From Golubevia sp. BC0850 (taxonomy: Eukaryota; Basidiomycota; Exobasidiomycetes; Golubeviales; Golubeviaceae): DNA of 64,000 nucleotides. Below, piece after piece: positions 33,424-45,184 of this stretch; within the stretch, counting starts at the first letter, position 1, and every line of letters starts with the position of its first letter. The stretch spans positions 310,001-374,000 of the forward strand of contig JAAVVG010000003.1 of NCBI GenBank assembly GCA_012976225.1, written 5' to 3'. A program made the position numbers and the translations under genes. A model generated the notes under the pieces. It worked only from the letters and a program-made list of their open reading frames with translations. It was not told the origin of the DNA and searched no databases.

Positions 33424-36400
33424 TCACCTTTCCCATTCAGAGTTTGTCGAAGATGAATCCAATAACTCTCTCCTAGGACTTATAGTTGGAAGTTGTGTTT
33501 GCAAAGGACTATCTTTAGATCTAGCAGCGATATCCTTCAACAAAGCCTTATCAGCCTGACCGAAACCTCTCAACATATCATCAAAAGCACGTAGTTCCGT
33601 TCCTGATTTCCCGAAAGAAGATGACGAAGAAGAAGAAGTCACCACTCCCGAGGGTTGACCATTTTCCCAAGCAGGACCTAGACCCAATCCAACAGCTTGA
33701 CCATTTGAAATCGATTGAGAAATTCCAGAATGAGATGCTTGTTGTTCTTGAAAGCTTGAACCAGGCATTGGACTAGGCATTGGACTTGGAGTCATAGCTT
33801 CGGTATGAGTTTGAAGTAATCTAGTGGCTTCTTCTACAGCAGCTAATCCACTACTTTGTGGATGTTGATGAGAAGTAGGGAAACTATCAAAAGAAGAAAC
33901 TCCAGAACGCAACCCATAAGGACTTGATTTTCCCGAAACCTTGGTTTTCAGTGCGCCGAAAAGACCAGAACCAACTTTGGGAGAAGGAGATGGAATCACA
34001 GGAGATCGATTCAATTTGCTGTCCGTCGAGAAAGACTTTCTTATTTCCGCTGAGGGAGATTTGAGGAAAAAGGCTGGAGTGGCGTTTAATTTCTGAGTTG
34101 AAGGGGAAGTTGAACTTGAGGTTGAATTTCGTCCCACATCTGAAGATGAGAGTCTTTCTTCTTGATCTCCCAAGAAAGGAGAAGTAGAAGTGTCGTCTTG
34201 AAACCTTGCTGCCTGAGATCGTTGGGAAGGAGAAATTTCTGACGCTGTGAGTGCTCGGTGCTGCTCTTCTCGAGCATTAGAACGTGAGGACTGATCGACA
34301 AAAGGTCGAGACACTTTAAGAGCTGGAGATTCGATTCCTCTCTTCCTTGAGCTGGAAAGATTGGTTTCGCTTCCACTTTGATCGTCCGTACTGATTTCTT
34401 CAGCTTCGTGAATAGGTTCGATTGGCTCCCCATGAGGCCGAGGCTCCACGTCCTTCAGTTCCTCTTCCGCTTCAGAATCAGAGATCTCGTCTTCCACCAG
34501 CCGATCAGCTTCATGGCTCTCTTCAGTCAGAATCCTAGGACTCAGAGTCTTCCTGATCGTGACGTTTTGCTGCTCTGAAATTGAGGGTGTGGTGGGTAGA
34601 GAAAGACTTGCATCCCCTTGTCTCCTTTCTTTCCTCTTGGTCCTGACATTGTCCGCGATCTCCTTTGAGGTAGGGTCCCTAGGACCTGTCCTTTCTTGTT
34701 TCGGACTCCTGGAAGTAGTGCCGGCGGGGCTTCTTCCACCTCCAAGTGATCGACCAACAGCTTCGTTCAAGAGATTCCATCTCCAAGAAGGTTCGTTAGA
34801 GGATTCGGGAAGCTCGCTACCCGCAGTTGCAGGTCTCGGAGGCAGAGCTTTGGGTCCGATAGGCTTGGAGGTAGAAGGGGAAGGTGGAGGAGGAGTGGAA
34901 GAAGAGGCGGTTCTGCCAGCCTTCTGAGACGAAAGAGATTGGACTCTAGCCCTCCAGCCACCATTAGTGGAAGCTCTTGGAAGGTCTCTCTCCTCTCCGA
35001 TACTGCTCTTGAGACTATTAGTTCCATCCTCAACAATGCCGAGTCCATTGAGACTTGGGTTTGAAGAGGGAGGGAAATCCTGATTTGGAGAAGCTTTGGA
35101 GATCGATCTAGACCAACCGCTACCGAAGGAGGATGACTTCCTTGGCTGGGTCTCCTGCAACTCTTCGACGAGAGAGTTGGGATTCGAAAAAGGGAGCTCT
35201 TGGAGGCGTTGTCTTCCATTTTGAGAAGTTTCCGCATTCTTCGAGAGTTTGATGATGGCAGGAGAATTCTTCATTTTTTTCAGCAGTCCTGCCATGACTG
35301 TTCCAGATCTAGCAGAGGCTCTGTTCCCTCCAGAAGAAGATCTGAAACTTGTCTGTGGGATTGAAGGACTTGTGTCTTCTTTACCCCGACTTGCTGGTCT
35401 GGACTGACTATGAATGCTCATACTTGCCAGAGACTTGACTGAACCTTTGTTCTTGATTGAAGGGATGAAGAAAGTGTTCTGTTCCATCAAGTTCCTCCTC
35501 CTATCTTGATCGGTAGAGACAGAAATTGGACTGGAAGACTGAGTGTTCGGATTGGAGGATGGAGAGCTTGACCCGACTAGAGGAGATAGATTGATGTTGA
35601 GCGTAGGTCGATTGAGCTCCGAAGAATTGGTCTGCTGCTGTTGAATGGAAGTCGGCTTGGAAGATTCAATGGATTCTTGAGCTAGAGGAGAAGTTAATTG
35701 CAGCTGCTCAGCAGCTTTGAGATCCAAGTTACCTTCTCCACCAAAGAGCCGCAGAACCTCATGTTCTGCTAGTGCAGCTTCCGCTTTCTCCTGTTCTGTC
35801 AAAAGAGAAGGATCTACCTCTTCCATTGCGAGCCTTTCAGCCTCTGCTTCTCCGAGCATGAACTCGATGTAGGCTTGCTCCGCAGCCTCCAGTTGCTTGG
35901 AAGATCCTTGCGAAGCGACTTCCTCCGCAGCGAGCATAGCTTTCTCTTCAGCGATAGACTGCCTTTGCGCTTCTCTCATAGCCTTAGCCCTTGCCATTAA
36001 TTCTCTCTCGGCTCTCAAAGGATCCGAGCTTTCCCTCTGATCCCAAGCAGGAAGCTCATCAGTAGGACTTCCGAGCGGATCCATTCTTTCGGGTCTCGAT
36101 CGAGATGTTGATTGAGCACTCGATTCCCTAGCGTGAGAGTGATTGAACGAAGGATTGGTTTGAGAGACCTCACCACTTCCGATGACACTTGATTTCTCCC
36201 TGTCTTGCTTGATTCCAGCTTTCCTACTCCTTCTCTTGGCCAAGTCCTTTCCACCTCTGCTTCCAGACTCTCTCCTTGCCCTTGAAGAAGATTCTCCTCC
36301 TCTCCTTTCATCGTCGCTCCATTCTCCTTCGTCTCCTTCGTCACTCTTGGCATCGTAGAACTCGTCTCCATCCTCAGTTTCTTCTCCCGCTAGGCCTGTC

Positions 36401-38328
36401 GAGACTCGCTTCTTGGATCTTGATTCCCAGACTCTCGACAGAGGCCTTCCACCTGGCACTGTCGGAGCTCTTGAAGCGACAGAGGAGGAAGGGTAGGAAG
36501 TAGTTGGAGGTTCTAGAAGAGCTGGTTGAGGTTGAGGAGAGGAAGGCGAAGGGGTTGGAGGTGTCGGCCTGGAAGGTTTGACAGCAGCTTCTCCTCCTTC
36601 TTGAAGGCTCTCTGGTTCGGCAACTTTCTCTTTCTGGATGGCTTCGACCTCTTGATCTCCTCTCTCTTCAGGATCTGGAATCGATTCCTTCTCCAAAAGA
36701 CCGTGATTCGAGCGCTTTTCTTTCTCCTTGTCTTTGCCTCCCAACCCGAATCTAGCTTTCGAAAGAACTAGGTCCAGGCTCCTTTTGACAGTTCCACCAC
36801 TAGTCGGGGAGCGAGAAGGCAGATGTGGAACGTCCCCTTCTCCGGGATTGTGCTTCGGTAGAAGAGACTCTGGCGTAGGCGGAGTTCCACCTACGATTGA
36901 AGAAGTCCTAGTTGAGATGGAAGAAGACATTGGATTGCTTCCGACGTTTCTACTGACTGAGAAGGAGGCTCTAGAAGGAGTTGAGGGATCGGTTGAGGAG
37001 AGTTTTCGATTCGAGGAAGAAGTTGAAGAGGTGACTTGAGAAGGTGACAGTGGTTGATGAGGAACCAGAGTCTCGAGATCTGGATTTGTAGAGGTTGAAG
37101 TTGATGAAGTTGGGAAAGTGGTAGAGTTGCTCTGCTGGTATTTGTTAATCGGAATGGATCCATTACTCGAAGCTCTAGCGTGTCCCATCGAGGAAGGAGC
37201 AGAAGCGTAGCTAGAAGAACCAGTTCCACCTAGAGTAAGACCTCCGTGACCACCTGTGCTCGTAGACTGAGAGTTTGAATGAGAATGAGAGAAGTTGGAG
37301 AAGGTCGGCGTTGCTGGGAGTTCAGAATTCCCGGCTCCTAGTAAGATCTGATGGCTTGAGCTTGGACTTGAAGGACCTTGAGATAGATGAGTTGGCGACG
37401 CTGGAAGATACTGTTGATTTGATGTGCTCGTTGCAATTGAAGTGATTGTGCTGCTGTTCCTAGGAGGTAATATTGGCATCGGTAGTTCTTTTCCCTTGCC
37501 TTTCAGTTTCCTCTTCTCTCTCCTCGCAGATCTTCTAGCTTGCTTTGCTTCTATTACTTCTGGGGATAAGAGATGCTCAGAAGGTTCTTGATGTTGTTTC
37601 CGTTCTCTACGATTGGGAGGTTGAAGCTGACTAGCTCCCCCCGCAGTTTCAGGAAAACCCACCACTCCGTAATCTTCATCTTGCGATTCCTCCTCGTTGC
37701 CATTCATGGTGAGAAATCCCCCAGGTGTCGATGGAGCACGAGCTGTACTGATGCTGCTGCTTGCAGAATTCCCTTCCCTTCCTCCTCTGTTGCTTGAAGA
37801 AGCTCCTGCTCCGCCAAGTGTTGCCCTCGATCCATCTAGAGCGCTGGCTCTCCTTCTCACCTCTCTTTCTTCCAACCCAACATTGATGCCTGGTTTATGA
37901 TTCCTACTGAGTGAGCCTCCCACGCTCTCTGACCTGACTCTGGAAGGGGAAATTGTTGAGGAAGTGGAAGCAATAGAGGAGCTAGCGGCTTTTCCAATCG
38001 AGGAAGAAGCAGCACCTAGATGAGAAGCGTTGCTCTTCATTCTTCTTGGATGAGAGTGAAGTGAACCAAATCTCTCTAACCATAGTTGATGGTTCTCATC
38101 TCCAGGTCTTGCAGCTCTGACCCAAGCATCAGCATCTAGCTGAGGATTAGGCGAGGTAGTTACAGATGGAGATGGAGAAGGAGTTGGAGTGAGGACAGCG
38201 GCTGGCTTTGTAGCTTCAGAATTGAAAGATGAATCCATGTCTTGATCCAAGTTTCCGATCTGACGATGACTATTGCTGCGACTTCTGTTGGCTATGAGAG
38301 GATTAGAGTCACTAATATTCGACTTCAT
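33424..38328 (-). CDS. Very large Ser-rich disordered protein, function unknown
   Basis: A single 1634-codon exon starts at ATG 38328. The sequence is low-complexity (Ser, Pro, Gln, Asn, Arg) over nearly its whole length. Two more ordered parts stand out: WVRAARPGDENHQLWLERFGSLHSHPRR (about residues 68-95) and an Ala/Glu-rich helical stretch, about residues 760-870 (RAERELMARAKAMREAQ..., AYIEFMLGEAEAERLAMEE, LTEQEKAEAALAEHEVLRLFG). Near the C-terminus is FGALKTKVSGKSSPYGLRSG and AFDDMLRGFGQADKALLKDIAAR. I do not recognise a family. Such proteins in basidiomycetes are often polarity or signalling scaffolds, but that is only a guess. The absence of introns contrasts with the neighbours. Confidence 0.72.
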   Translation of the reverse strand: MKSNISDSNPLIANRSRSNSHRQIGNLDQDMDSSFNSEATKPAAVLTPTPSPSPSVTTSPNPQLDADAWVRAARPGDENHQLWLERFGSLHSHPRRMKSNASHLGAASSSIGKAASSSIASTSSTISPSRVRSESVGGSLSRNHKPGINVGLEEREVRRRASALDGSRATLGGAGASSSNRGGREGNSASSSISTARAPSTPGGFLTMNGNEEESQDEDYGVVGFPETAGGASQLQPPNRRERKQHQEPSEHLLSPEVIEAKQARRSARREKRKLKGKGKELPMPILPPRNSSTITSIATSTSNQQYLPASPTHLSQGPSSPSSSHQILLGAGNSELPATPTFSNFSHSHSNSQSTSTGGHGGLTLGGTGSSSYASAPSSMGHARASSNGSIPINKYQQSNSTTFPTSSTSTSTNPDLETLVPHQPLSPSQVTSSTSSSNRKLSSTDPSTPSRASFSVSRNVGSNPMSSSISTRTSSIVGGTPPTPESLLPKHNPGEGDVPHLPSRSPTSGGTVKRSLDLVLSKARFGLGGKDKEKEKRSNHGLLEKESIPDPEERGDQEVEAIQKEKVAEPESLQEGGEAAVKPSRPTPPTPSPSSPQPQPALLEPPTTSYPSSSVASRAPTVPGGRPLSRVWESRSKKRVSTGLAGEETEDGDEFYDAKSDEGDEGEWSDDERRGGESSSRARRESGSRGGKDLAKRRSRKAGIKQDREKSSVIGSGEVSQTNPSFNHSHARESSAQSTSRSRPERMDPLGSPTDELPAWDQRESSDPLRAERELMARAKAMREAQRQSIAEEKAMLAAEEVASQGSSKQLEAAEQAYIEFMLGEAEAERLAMEEVDPSLLTEQEKAEAALAEHEVLRLFGGEGNLDLKAAEQLQLTSPLAQESIESSKPTSIQQQQTNSSELNRPTLNINLSPLVGSSSPSSNPNTQSSSPISVSTDQDRRRNLMEQNTFFIPSIKNKGSVKSLASMSIHSQSRPASRGKEDTSPSIPQTSFRSSSGGNRASARSGTVMAGLLKKMKNSPAIIKLSKNAETSQNGRQRLQELPFSNPNSLVEELQETQPRKSSSFGSGWSRSISKASPNQDFPPSSNPSLNGLGIVEDGTNSLKSSIGEERDLPRASTNGGWRARVQSLSSQKAGRTASSSTPPPPSPSTSKPIGPKALPPRPATAGSELPESSNEPSWRWNLLNEAVGRSLGGGRSPAGTTSRSPKQERTGPRDPTSKEIADNVRTKRKERRQGDASLSLPTTPSISEQQNVTIRKTLSPRILTEESHEADRLVEDEISDSEAEEELKDVEPRPHGEPIEPIHEAEEISTDDQSGSETNLSSSRKRGIESPALKVSRPFVDQSSRSNAREEQHRALTASEISPSQRSQAARFQDDTSTSPFLGDQEERLSSSDVGRNSTSSSTSPSTQKLNATPAFFLKSPSAEIRKSFSTDSKLNRSPVIPSPSPKVGSGLFGALKTKVSGKSSPYGLRSGVSSFDSFPTSHQHPQSSGLAAVEEATRLLQTHTEAMTPSPMPSPMPGSSFQEQQASHSGISQSISNGQAVGLGLGPAWENGQPSGVVTSSSSSSSFGKSGTELRAFDDMLRGFGQADKALLKDIAARSKDSPLQTQLPTISPRRELLDSSSTNSEWER

Positions 38329-39024
38329 CTTCTACTTCTGCCTTCTACTTCCACCTAAGGTCTCTGAATTCTCTCCTTTGTCTTGAACGATTGAACTAAT
38401 GATTGATGGTTTGAGAGAGTAAGTAGACCTGGAAGGTAGAGAACGCTGTTGGGGATAGAATAGAGTTTCAGCAATGCAGAAGGTTATGTAGCACCCAAAG
38501 ATTACAACGCTGTCAGCGCTGACAATACTCACTCCGAGCAGGCGAATTGGCCAATGATGGACTGGGCAAATTGAATGGGAATCAGTGGCCCAAAGGTTGG
38601 ATTTGAGGGAGGAATAGAGAAGAAGAATGGAAGGGACACTTGTAGTATAAGAGACCTCTGGATGCCTCTCTATCCGAGCCCAGTCTAAAGCAACCGAACT
38701 TTAAACCCCCTCATCTTCTAGAGAAGTCGAGATCTGAACCCGATCCAAAATAGATGCTCTTTTCACACTCACGTGTGGATGTGGATGCCCATGCTCACAT
38801 GTTCCCATCAACTCATCAAGTCGTTTTTACTCATTTTCACCAATTGGAGGGTTTCAGGCCGAGATCTCGCAAGGGGTTTGGTGAAACCGTCGTTTCACCC
38901 AGCTCCGATTCCATGAAGATCCATTAAATTGAGCAAGAAAAGAAGAGAAAAACAAACAAACAAACAAGATGGAAGAGCCGAACTTAACTGCGTGAGCCGT
39001 GATTACGTGAATCTCATGGTCGCA
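38329..39024. promoter_or_regulatory. 5' flank of the 1634-aa gene
   Basis: About 700 bp separates the two minus-strand genes. A palindromic AACGCTGTCAGCGCTGACA stretch lies near 38507-38525, and CACGTGTGG at about 38771. (ACAA)n-like sequence is at about 38949-38968. No gene is seen. Confidence 0.45.
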
Positions 39025-41072
39025 TCAAACTTTGTAACCCTCATTCTTCCTGATCCATTCTCCGAACTTTTTGTAAATTTTCCTAGCCCGAACGACTTCG
39101 GTGTCCATGGTGAAGTAATCATGCGGCATGAAAGGTTCAATGTGGAATTCGAAAGGAACTCCAGCTGCTCTGACCTTTTTGGCAAAGTCACGTCCTTGGT
39201 CGAGAAGAACCTCTGGAGAACGCATAGAAGGATAGGAGGAAAGATGATGAGATTTTAAGTCTAAGGATATCAGCATGCTCGAAGCTGAAGACTCACCAAG
39301 ACCACCGTTGGCCTGGAAGATCGGAGGTAAAGTCTTGAACTCTTCTGGAGAGAAGTAGACAGGACTCAACCAAGGATCCTTGAGACTTAGAGGATTATGC
39401 TTCTTCCATTTCATTCCCATCTTCATCGAATCGAGACCCCAAGCTGCGAGAGATATGAAAATGGGAGAGTCATCAGAGCTGAATTCAAAAGCGGTAATCC
39501 TAGCTTCAAGTCCGTCGACTCACCTGGATAAGAAGGAGGGATGATATCGTACTTCCAGTTCTCATCTGAAGAGCCAAGGATTGGCTTCTGTCGCTTGAAA
39601 TTGGTACCAGGCTCACAATGAGGTGGCTGACTGGCATCCAACCAAGGCTGGTCGAGAGAGATAGAAGGGTAAGAGGGTCAGTTCGACTGCGATCGCTGAC
39701 GAATCTCTCTCTCTCTCTCTCTTTTGACTTCCGATGAACCTGAAAGATGTCCAAAGCTACAATACAGCCAATCTTCAGCAGGCTCAACTCACTGAAAGTA
39801 ACAGGAGACCAGCTGGTCTTTCGCTTTGCCTTTCCAAATCGAGCTTTGGTCCTTCCAATCTCAGGAACCTGTCCAATAGGAGCGTCGTATGGGCTCCGAA
39901 TGAATCCCCACCTATGTAGATCTGTTCAGGTTTGTAGCCCAGACCTCTAGTCAAATGGTACCAACCAGCGAGAGCTTGAGAGATGGGGATTGGGTAGGGT
40001 GCGAAGGGAGCCAGGTTGTAATCGACAGCTGTTGGGAGAAACAAGAGAGGGAGAAAGTGATTGGCTCTTCAGACTCAAGACTTGAAAGACGAGAAGAGAC
40101 AAGAAAAAGAGGAACGCCTCAAGGTACTCACAGAAGACATCGGTTTTGGATTCGCGAGCTAGGTTGAGGGCTAGACATTGACCCATGAACATGTCACCTG
40201 CGGAGAAGGTGACACCGGCTCCTCCGTCTAACGGGAAAGATGAAGAAGACAGGGAGTCGAAGGAGGCAAAGAGTCAGGTCATGGAAGTTCAAGATAAGGA
40301 TCGTCCTCTCACTCCTCTTGCTCTCGTCATTTCAGCCTCCCAGCCAGCGGATCTCCATCAGATCTAGAAACAAAAGCCCTCTTATCCATCATGACTACTC
40401 ACGTATGTAAAGAATGACATTCCTACTTGGAGCAGCGTGGCCGGGACTGGTTGTAGATTCTGGAGGAGTGGCACCAGCTGTATGCATAAACCAGAAGCAT
40501 CTAATCCTTGTCTTAGCCCAAGCAGCTTCGATCAAAGCAGGACCATTGTAATCATTAGTCTTGACTCTAGTTGGAGGGATTGATTTCTTGCTTGAAGCTT
40601 GAATCGATAAGATACCTCTGTAAGCTTCCAGAGGAGCTGGATCGATCCAAACTCTATCCAATCTCTTTCCTCCACTGACTTTTAGAGCTGCTTTGAGAGC
40701 TTTCTCTGGATGTCTTATATAGCCACCTGGACCGGAGAAGTTCAACAAAGCGAGGAAAGCGCCAATTATGCCTGGAGCTTCTCTCCAACCATTCTCTCTT
40801 GGTGCTAAAGGTTGAAGTCCGAATCTGATAAAGTTTCTCATTGAATGTCTTACTAGAAGGATTCCCATTGAAGTTGTGAAAGACCATTGTGGATGTTTCT
40901 TCAAGAAAGGAATTAGAGATCTGAGAATGTAAAGTGGAAGTAAAGCTAAGGTTGAGGGTGTGAAGTAGATGTGAAATAGAAGGTGTCTCAAGAGTGGAAG
41001 CCAGAAAGCTCCTCTCTTTGGTTGAGCTGCTGTGACTGCGTTCACTGTTTTGGAATCTACCTGTTGCGACAT
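39025..41072 (-). CDS. HSL-type alpha/beta hydrolase (steryl acetyl hydrolase-like)
   Basis: Six exons close in phase: 41072-40403, 40227-40132, 40028-39793, 39647-39524, 39443-39297 and 39212-39025 (486 aa). A hydrophobic N-terminal segment (about residues 25-50, LLFHIYFTPSTLALLPLYIL) suggests a membrane anchor. Splicing intron 1 creates the oxyanion motif YIHGGAG. SVDYNLAP, the nucleophile elbow GGDSFGA (Ser), LSPWLD, then LLDQGRDFA (Asp) and MPHDYF (His) complete the hormone-sensitive-lipase/alpha-beta hydrolase-3 pattern. The N-terminal anchor and order resemble yeast Say1, an ER sterol deacetylase, so a lipid or sterol ester substrate is plausible. Secondary candidates are other carboxylesterases of the same fold. 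Confidence 0.87.
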
Positions 41073-41353
41073 AGCTTGGATAAGGATAAGGATATAAGGG
41101 GAAGGGAAGGGAAAGAAAGAAAGAAAGAGTCAAGTGTGGGGGAAGTTGCGAATTACCGAGAAGCACAGCTCCGAGTTCACTCGAGCTGTTGAAAGGAAGC
41201 AGAAAAGGCATCTCGAGTCTGTTGGCTTACATATTTTCCAAGCTTGTTGCGACATCTAAGATTACAAGATACGGTGGATAGAAGGGTCAATCGAGAAGGA
41301 GAATCTACAGGCAGCTCGGAGCTATTTACAGGGTTTGAGTGGGGAGGGACTGA

Positions 41354-44300
41354 TTAAAGGTTTCGTTCTTCTGGAGCGTAGGAGTGAGAGGAAGACAGAG
41401 GGGGCGAATGACCACCTTCAGCAGTGGCAGAAGAGAGACCTGAGGAGGGAGGGTCGATGGGGCTTGGAGTGATGGGAGACGAAGCTGAAATATAGAGCCT
41501 TGCGTCGTCTCTCCATGATTCTGCTCCAGCTGACATTGGCGCTGCTTGTACATCTGGTGGAAGAAGAGAGCTGCTTCCAGAGTCGGCTTGAGGAAGAGTT
41601 GCTGAACGTTGATGATCCGTTTCGATCCGAGGGAGAGACTGAGGTTGAGCAACTTGATCCTCGTAGGTCCCAGGGGGAGGACGAGGTGGCAAAACTGGAA
41701 CCGAGCTTGAAGGAGGAGATGAAGGAGCTTGAGAAGCTGGATCGTTGGAAGGTGATGAAGTTCCGGTCGAATAGTAAGCATCTGCAGAGGAGCTCACAGT
41801 CTTGGAGACTGCCCCACTTCGCTTCAAGGGTGATGCCTTTGGAACAGAAGGCGGAATCTCCTCTTTCTCTTGAACTCCATAAATGACCTCTGCATCTTTT
41901 CCTAGAAGACTGGATTGGCCTGACGAGAGGGTTGGAGGGATGACGGGAGCTCCGGCTACTTCAAGATTATTAAAGACGCTTTCGTAGAGGATCAGATCCT
42001 CCATCGTCTTGTCCTCTTCCATGATTGCGGCAAGACTTGTGGTCTCGAATGAAGCTTCGGAGAGAATCACTGGTCCGAAAACCACAGCCAAGTTGGCAGC
42101 TGTCATCTTGTTCTTTTCCGAGTGCGAGGCAACCTTGGACAAATGACGTAGGATGACCCGAAGGGTGACTTGATTGATAGTTGGTCTGGAAAACAGGAAT
42201 CAGAGAGAAATAGGTGAGCAAGAGCTATGGACTCTACATATCTAACCTAGACGCTGAATTCTCTTCGAAATCTCCAAAACTCACAGTCTCCTAATCCTTC
42301 CTTTCAAAGTCGCGAATCCATTACGAATGTTTTCCTCCCTCTCGTTAGTATGTTCTCTCCTATTCTCCCACGGAATTGGAAGAACTGGTTCTGGAAGCTG
42401 TCTTAGATAGAGCTTCAGAAGACCAGCAACAGCGGCCGGCTCGTCTTTCGAAGGATCGAACTTGAAGTTAGCTTCGTCCTTCTCGACTCTGTGAACCAGC
42501 TCTTGAATAGCTGCATGTCGAGCTGAGATCCTGTAGATGCCTTCCTGGTCCAGGCCGTGAGTTTCGATGAAGTCGATGCACTTGAGAACGAGGAGCGGGG
42601 GTGAGACCTTCGCCGGCTCTCCTTTGAGTTCAATCGAAGGAGGTCTCGCCCTTGAATAGTCTTGAAGTGAGACTCCAAAGATGAGGTCTTCTTCTCCGTG
42701 CCAGCTGAGGATGTGGAAGATAGAGTTGAGAAAGAAAGGTAGAGCTCAGTACGGGCCAGTAAATTTGAAAGAGAACGATTCAAGTCTGAATACTCACTAG
42801 TTGACATACTTCACCGGCTCCTCCAACTCATCGATGGGAGGAAGACGTGCTTCAAAAGATGAAATTTCAGCATCTAAATTCTGAAGACTCTTCTCGGCGA
42901 TCCTCTCGCCATGCTCGTGCAGCGAGACGATAGAAGAAGCCACCACCATTGAGCTTCTCTCAGCAGAAATCCAGACAGTTTGAATCTTTTTTGCCAACTC
43001 CGTCCTGCATTCGACACAACTGGCGACAGCTGCAGTGAAGGTCTTCTCTCTCCTGATTCTGAGAGTCTCCAAGTCGAAGACGGCTCTTCGATAGAGCTTG
43101 TCCGCGTCGTCTGCTTCCCTTTTAGCTTTCGTGTGCTTGAGAGCTACGTTCTGAGAAGATCTAAGGGAACCTGGACCTTGGCCTAAACCCAAAGCACCAA
43201 GACCACTAGAATGATCCATATCACCAACTTGAGTCCCTTCTGTCGAACTGGATCCGCCGGCTCCTCTATCAGCTCCTTCTCTCATTCGACTGAGAAGAGC
43301 GTTGAGTTTCTTCGGAGCTTCTTTTCTAGCAGCCTCCCAGCCTTCCTTCGAGCGAAGAGCGTCGATGAGGAAGTGTTGCTTCTTATCACCGGGACTGTTG
43401 TCCAGTTGAGCGTCTGATTTGAGTGGCGGCGAAGCGTGAGAGCCCGAAGAAGAATTCCGATTGTGAGCTTGAGCGTTTGATCGATTGAGATTCGAAGATT
43501 GAGGAGGAATGCTAATGGGTTGAGTTGAGTTTGATTCGACTGGCTCCGCCGATCCAGATGATTCGGGAGAGTGATGAGAAGAGGACATAGAGGTCCTTCC
43601 ATCTAGGGAAGCATCTCGTTGAACAGGTGGACTCAAAAGAGTTCGCTGGTCTTCGATTGCTTGCTGCTGGCCTTTCAAAAGCTCCACCTCCTCGCAGCGC
43701 TTTTCGTAGGTTCGTTTCGCCAACTGAACATATGAGGAAGAAGGTATAAAGATGTTTCAAAGAGAGAAGAGATTATCAGAAGACACTGAGGTGTCAAACT
43801 AGAGCCAAGTCTTCACATACCTTGAGCGCTTTGAGCCCTTCCTCGAAGTCAGTGGAGCTAGCTTTCACGTCTGCCTTCACTCGCTTTCTGATCCTTTCTT
43901 GAGAGTCTCTGAAGGTCATCAAAGGGTTGATCACATTTTGACGAAGTGACTCGATGTGGTGCATTCTCGTTTCAATCTCTGTATGGGGTGAAGTAGACAA
44001 AGAGTTGGCTGGTGAGTGGAAGGCTTGGCCAGGCCTGTGCACCCAAATTTCTCACTCACCTCTTCCATCATTCTCCTTCAACTCATTCCAAGTAGATCTG
44101 ATTGTACTAGATGGTTTCTTGCCCGATCTCTGGCTAGAGGCTGACATGACCTTGCTGCAGAATGATGAATGAGTCGAGTTGAGTGTCAGAATTGGTGGCT
44201 TGCCTTTTGAGCCACCATCGCCAATGTCAGGTGCTGTGATGATTTCGAATCACGCTGAAAATCAATTTCACATCCACTGATTCCCACCAAGCCAACAGCT

Positions 44301-44783
44301 ACCCTGATTGAGACTGCGGTTCCTATCCGATAAGGATCTAAAAGTCATGCTGCTGCGAGCTGGACTCACCCATCAACCTTGGCATCGAGTTCCCTCTGCC
44401 TCTCTCCCAAAGACTTCAATGATCTGACATATTCCTCTTCGATCTTTACTCGACTGGTGGAAGGTAAGTTCAAGACAAGAAGGAGGAGGATGGAGTTCAA
44501 GGTGAGTATAGAACTATCTCCTGACTCGTTTCCTGCTCTCTCTCTTTTCTCGCTGCCTCTTGACCATACGTGCACACTTGGGTCAGAGGGATCGAAGATC
44601 TAATGAGTCTCACCTAATGTAAAGTTGCAAGTAAGAATCTGATTCACCTATGGCTGCCTTGAGGGCTTCTAAGAGTCGATCAGCTGCTTGCTGGCTATTG
44701 TTGTGAGAGCTGTTCCTTTCTCCAGCGCTGCTGTAATCCGTCAAAGATTTCCTCCTTGTCAGGTTCGGAACTGACAGATCCAT
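41354..44783 (-). CDS. F-BAR and RhoGAP domain protein (Rgd1-like)
   Basis: Seven exons close in phase: 44783-44614, 44453-44370, 44154-44060, 43978-43821, 43723-42798, 42704-42285 and 42185-41354 (894 aa). The N-terminal half has F-BAR features: DSYLQLYISRVKIEEEYVRSLKSL across intron 1, STWNELKEN, then SLRQNVINPLMTFRDSQERIRKRV and LAKRTYEKRCEEVELLK, predicting a membrane-curving coiled coil. From residue 478 a RhoGAP domain follows: FGVSLQDY, IDFIETHGLDQEGIYRISA with the arginine finger, LLKLYLRQLPEPVLP and NKMTAANLAVVFGPVIL. The 230-residue tail is Ser/Pro-rich. This layout matches yeast Rgd1, a GAP for Rho3/Rho4 at growth sites. The substrate GTPase here is an inference. Confidence 0.9.
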
Positions 44784-45184
44784 GCTGGAAGTGACTTGAA
44801 GGGAAGAAAGTGGTATAAGTCGAAGTGAGGAGGGAGAGGGGAAGTGGAAGGAAGGCAAGAAAGTCTGCACCTCGAACGCTCTTCAAACATTCTCCGGAGC
44901 TCCATAGACTGAATGCTCTCGATTCCTCTCTTTCCGGAAATGAGGCAGCTGTAGATTCGGGAACTAAGATTTGTCTTCTGATAGGCGATCGGAGGGAGTA
45001 GACTGGAGGCATGAGAGATGCTTACAGATGAAGTGTAGTGTAACAGATACAAAGAAAAGGAGAATGCCCGACAGATGTGCAGCAGAATGAATAAAGAGAA
45101 CAGGAAGGGTGACGTGAATAGCACCAGGGAAGAGTTACAACGAACGAAAAAGGGGAAGGGGTTATTAAAACGAACGGGGGGATC

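Noticed and set aside
44221-44260. TTCGAAT motif suggestive of a tRNA T loop
   Set aside because: Flanking bases do not pair as a 5-bp T stem, and it lies inside a RhoGAP-gene intron.
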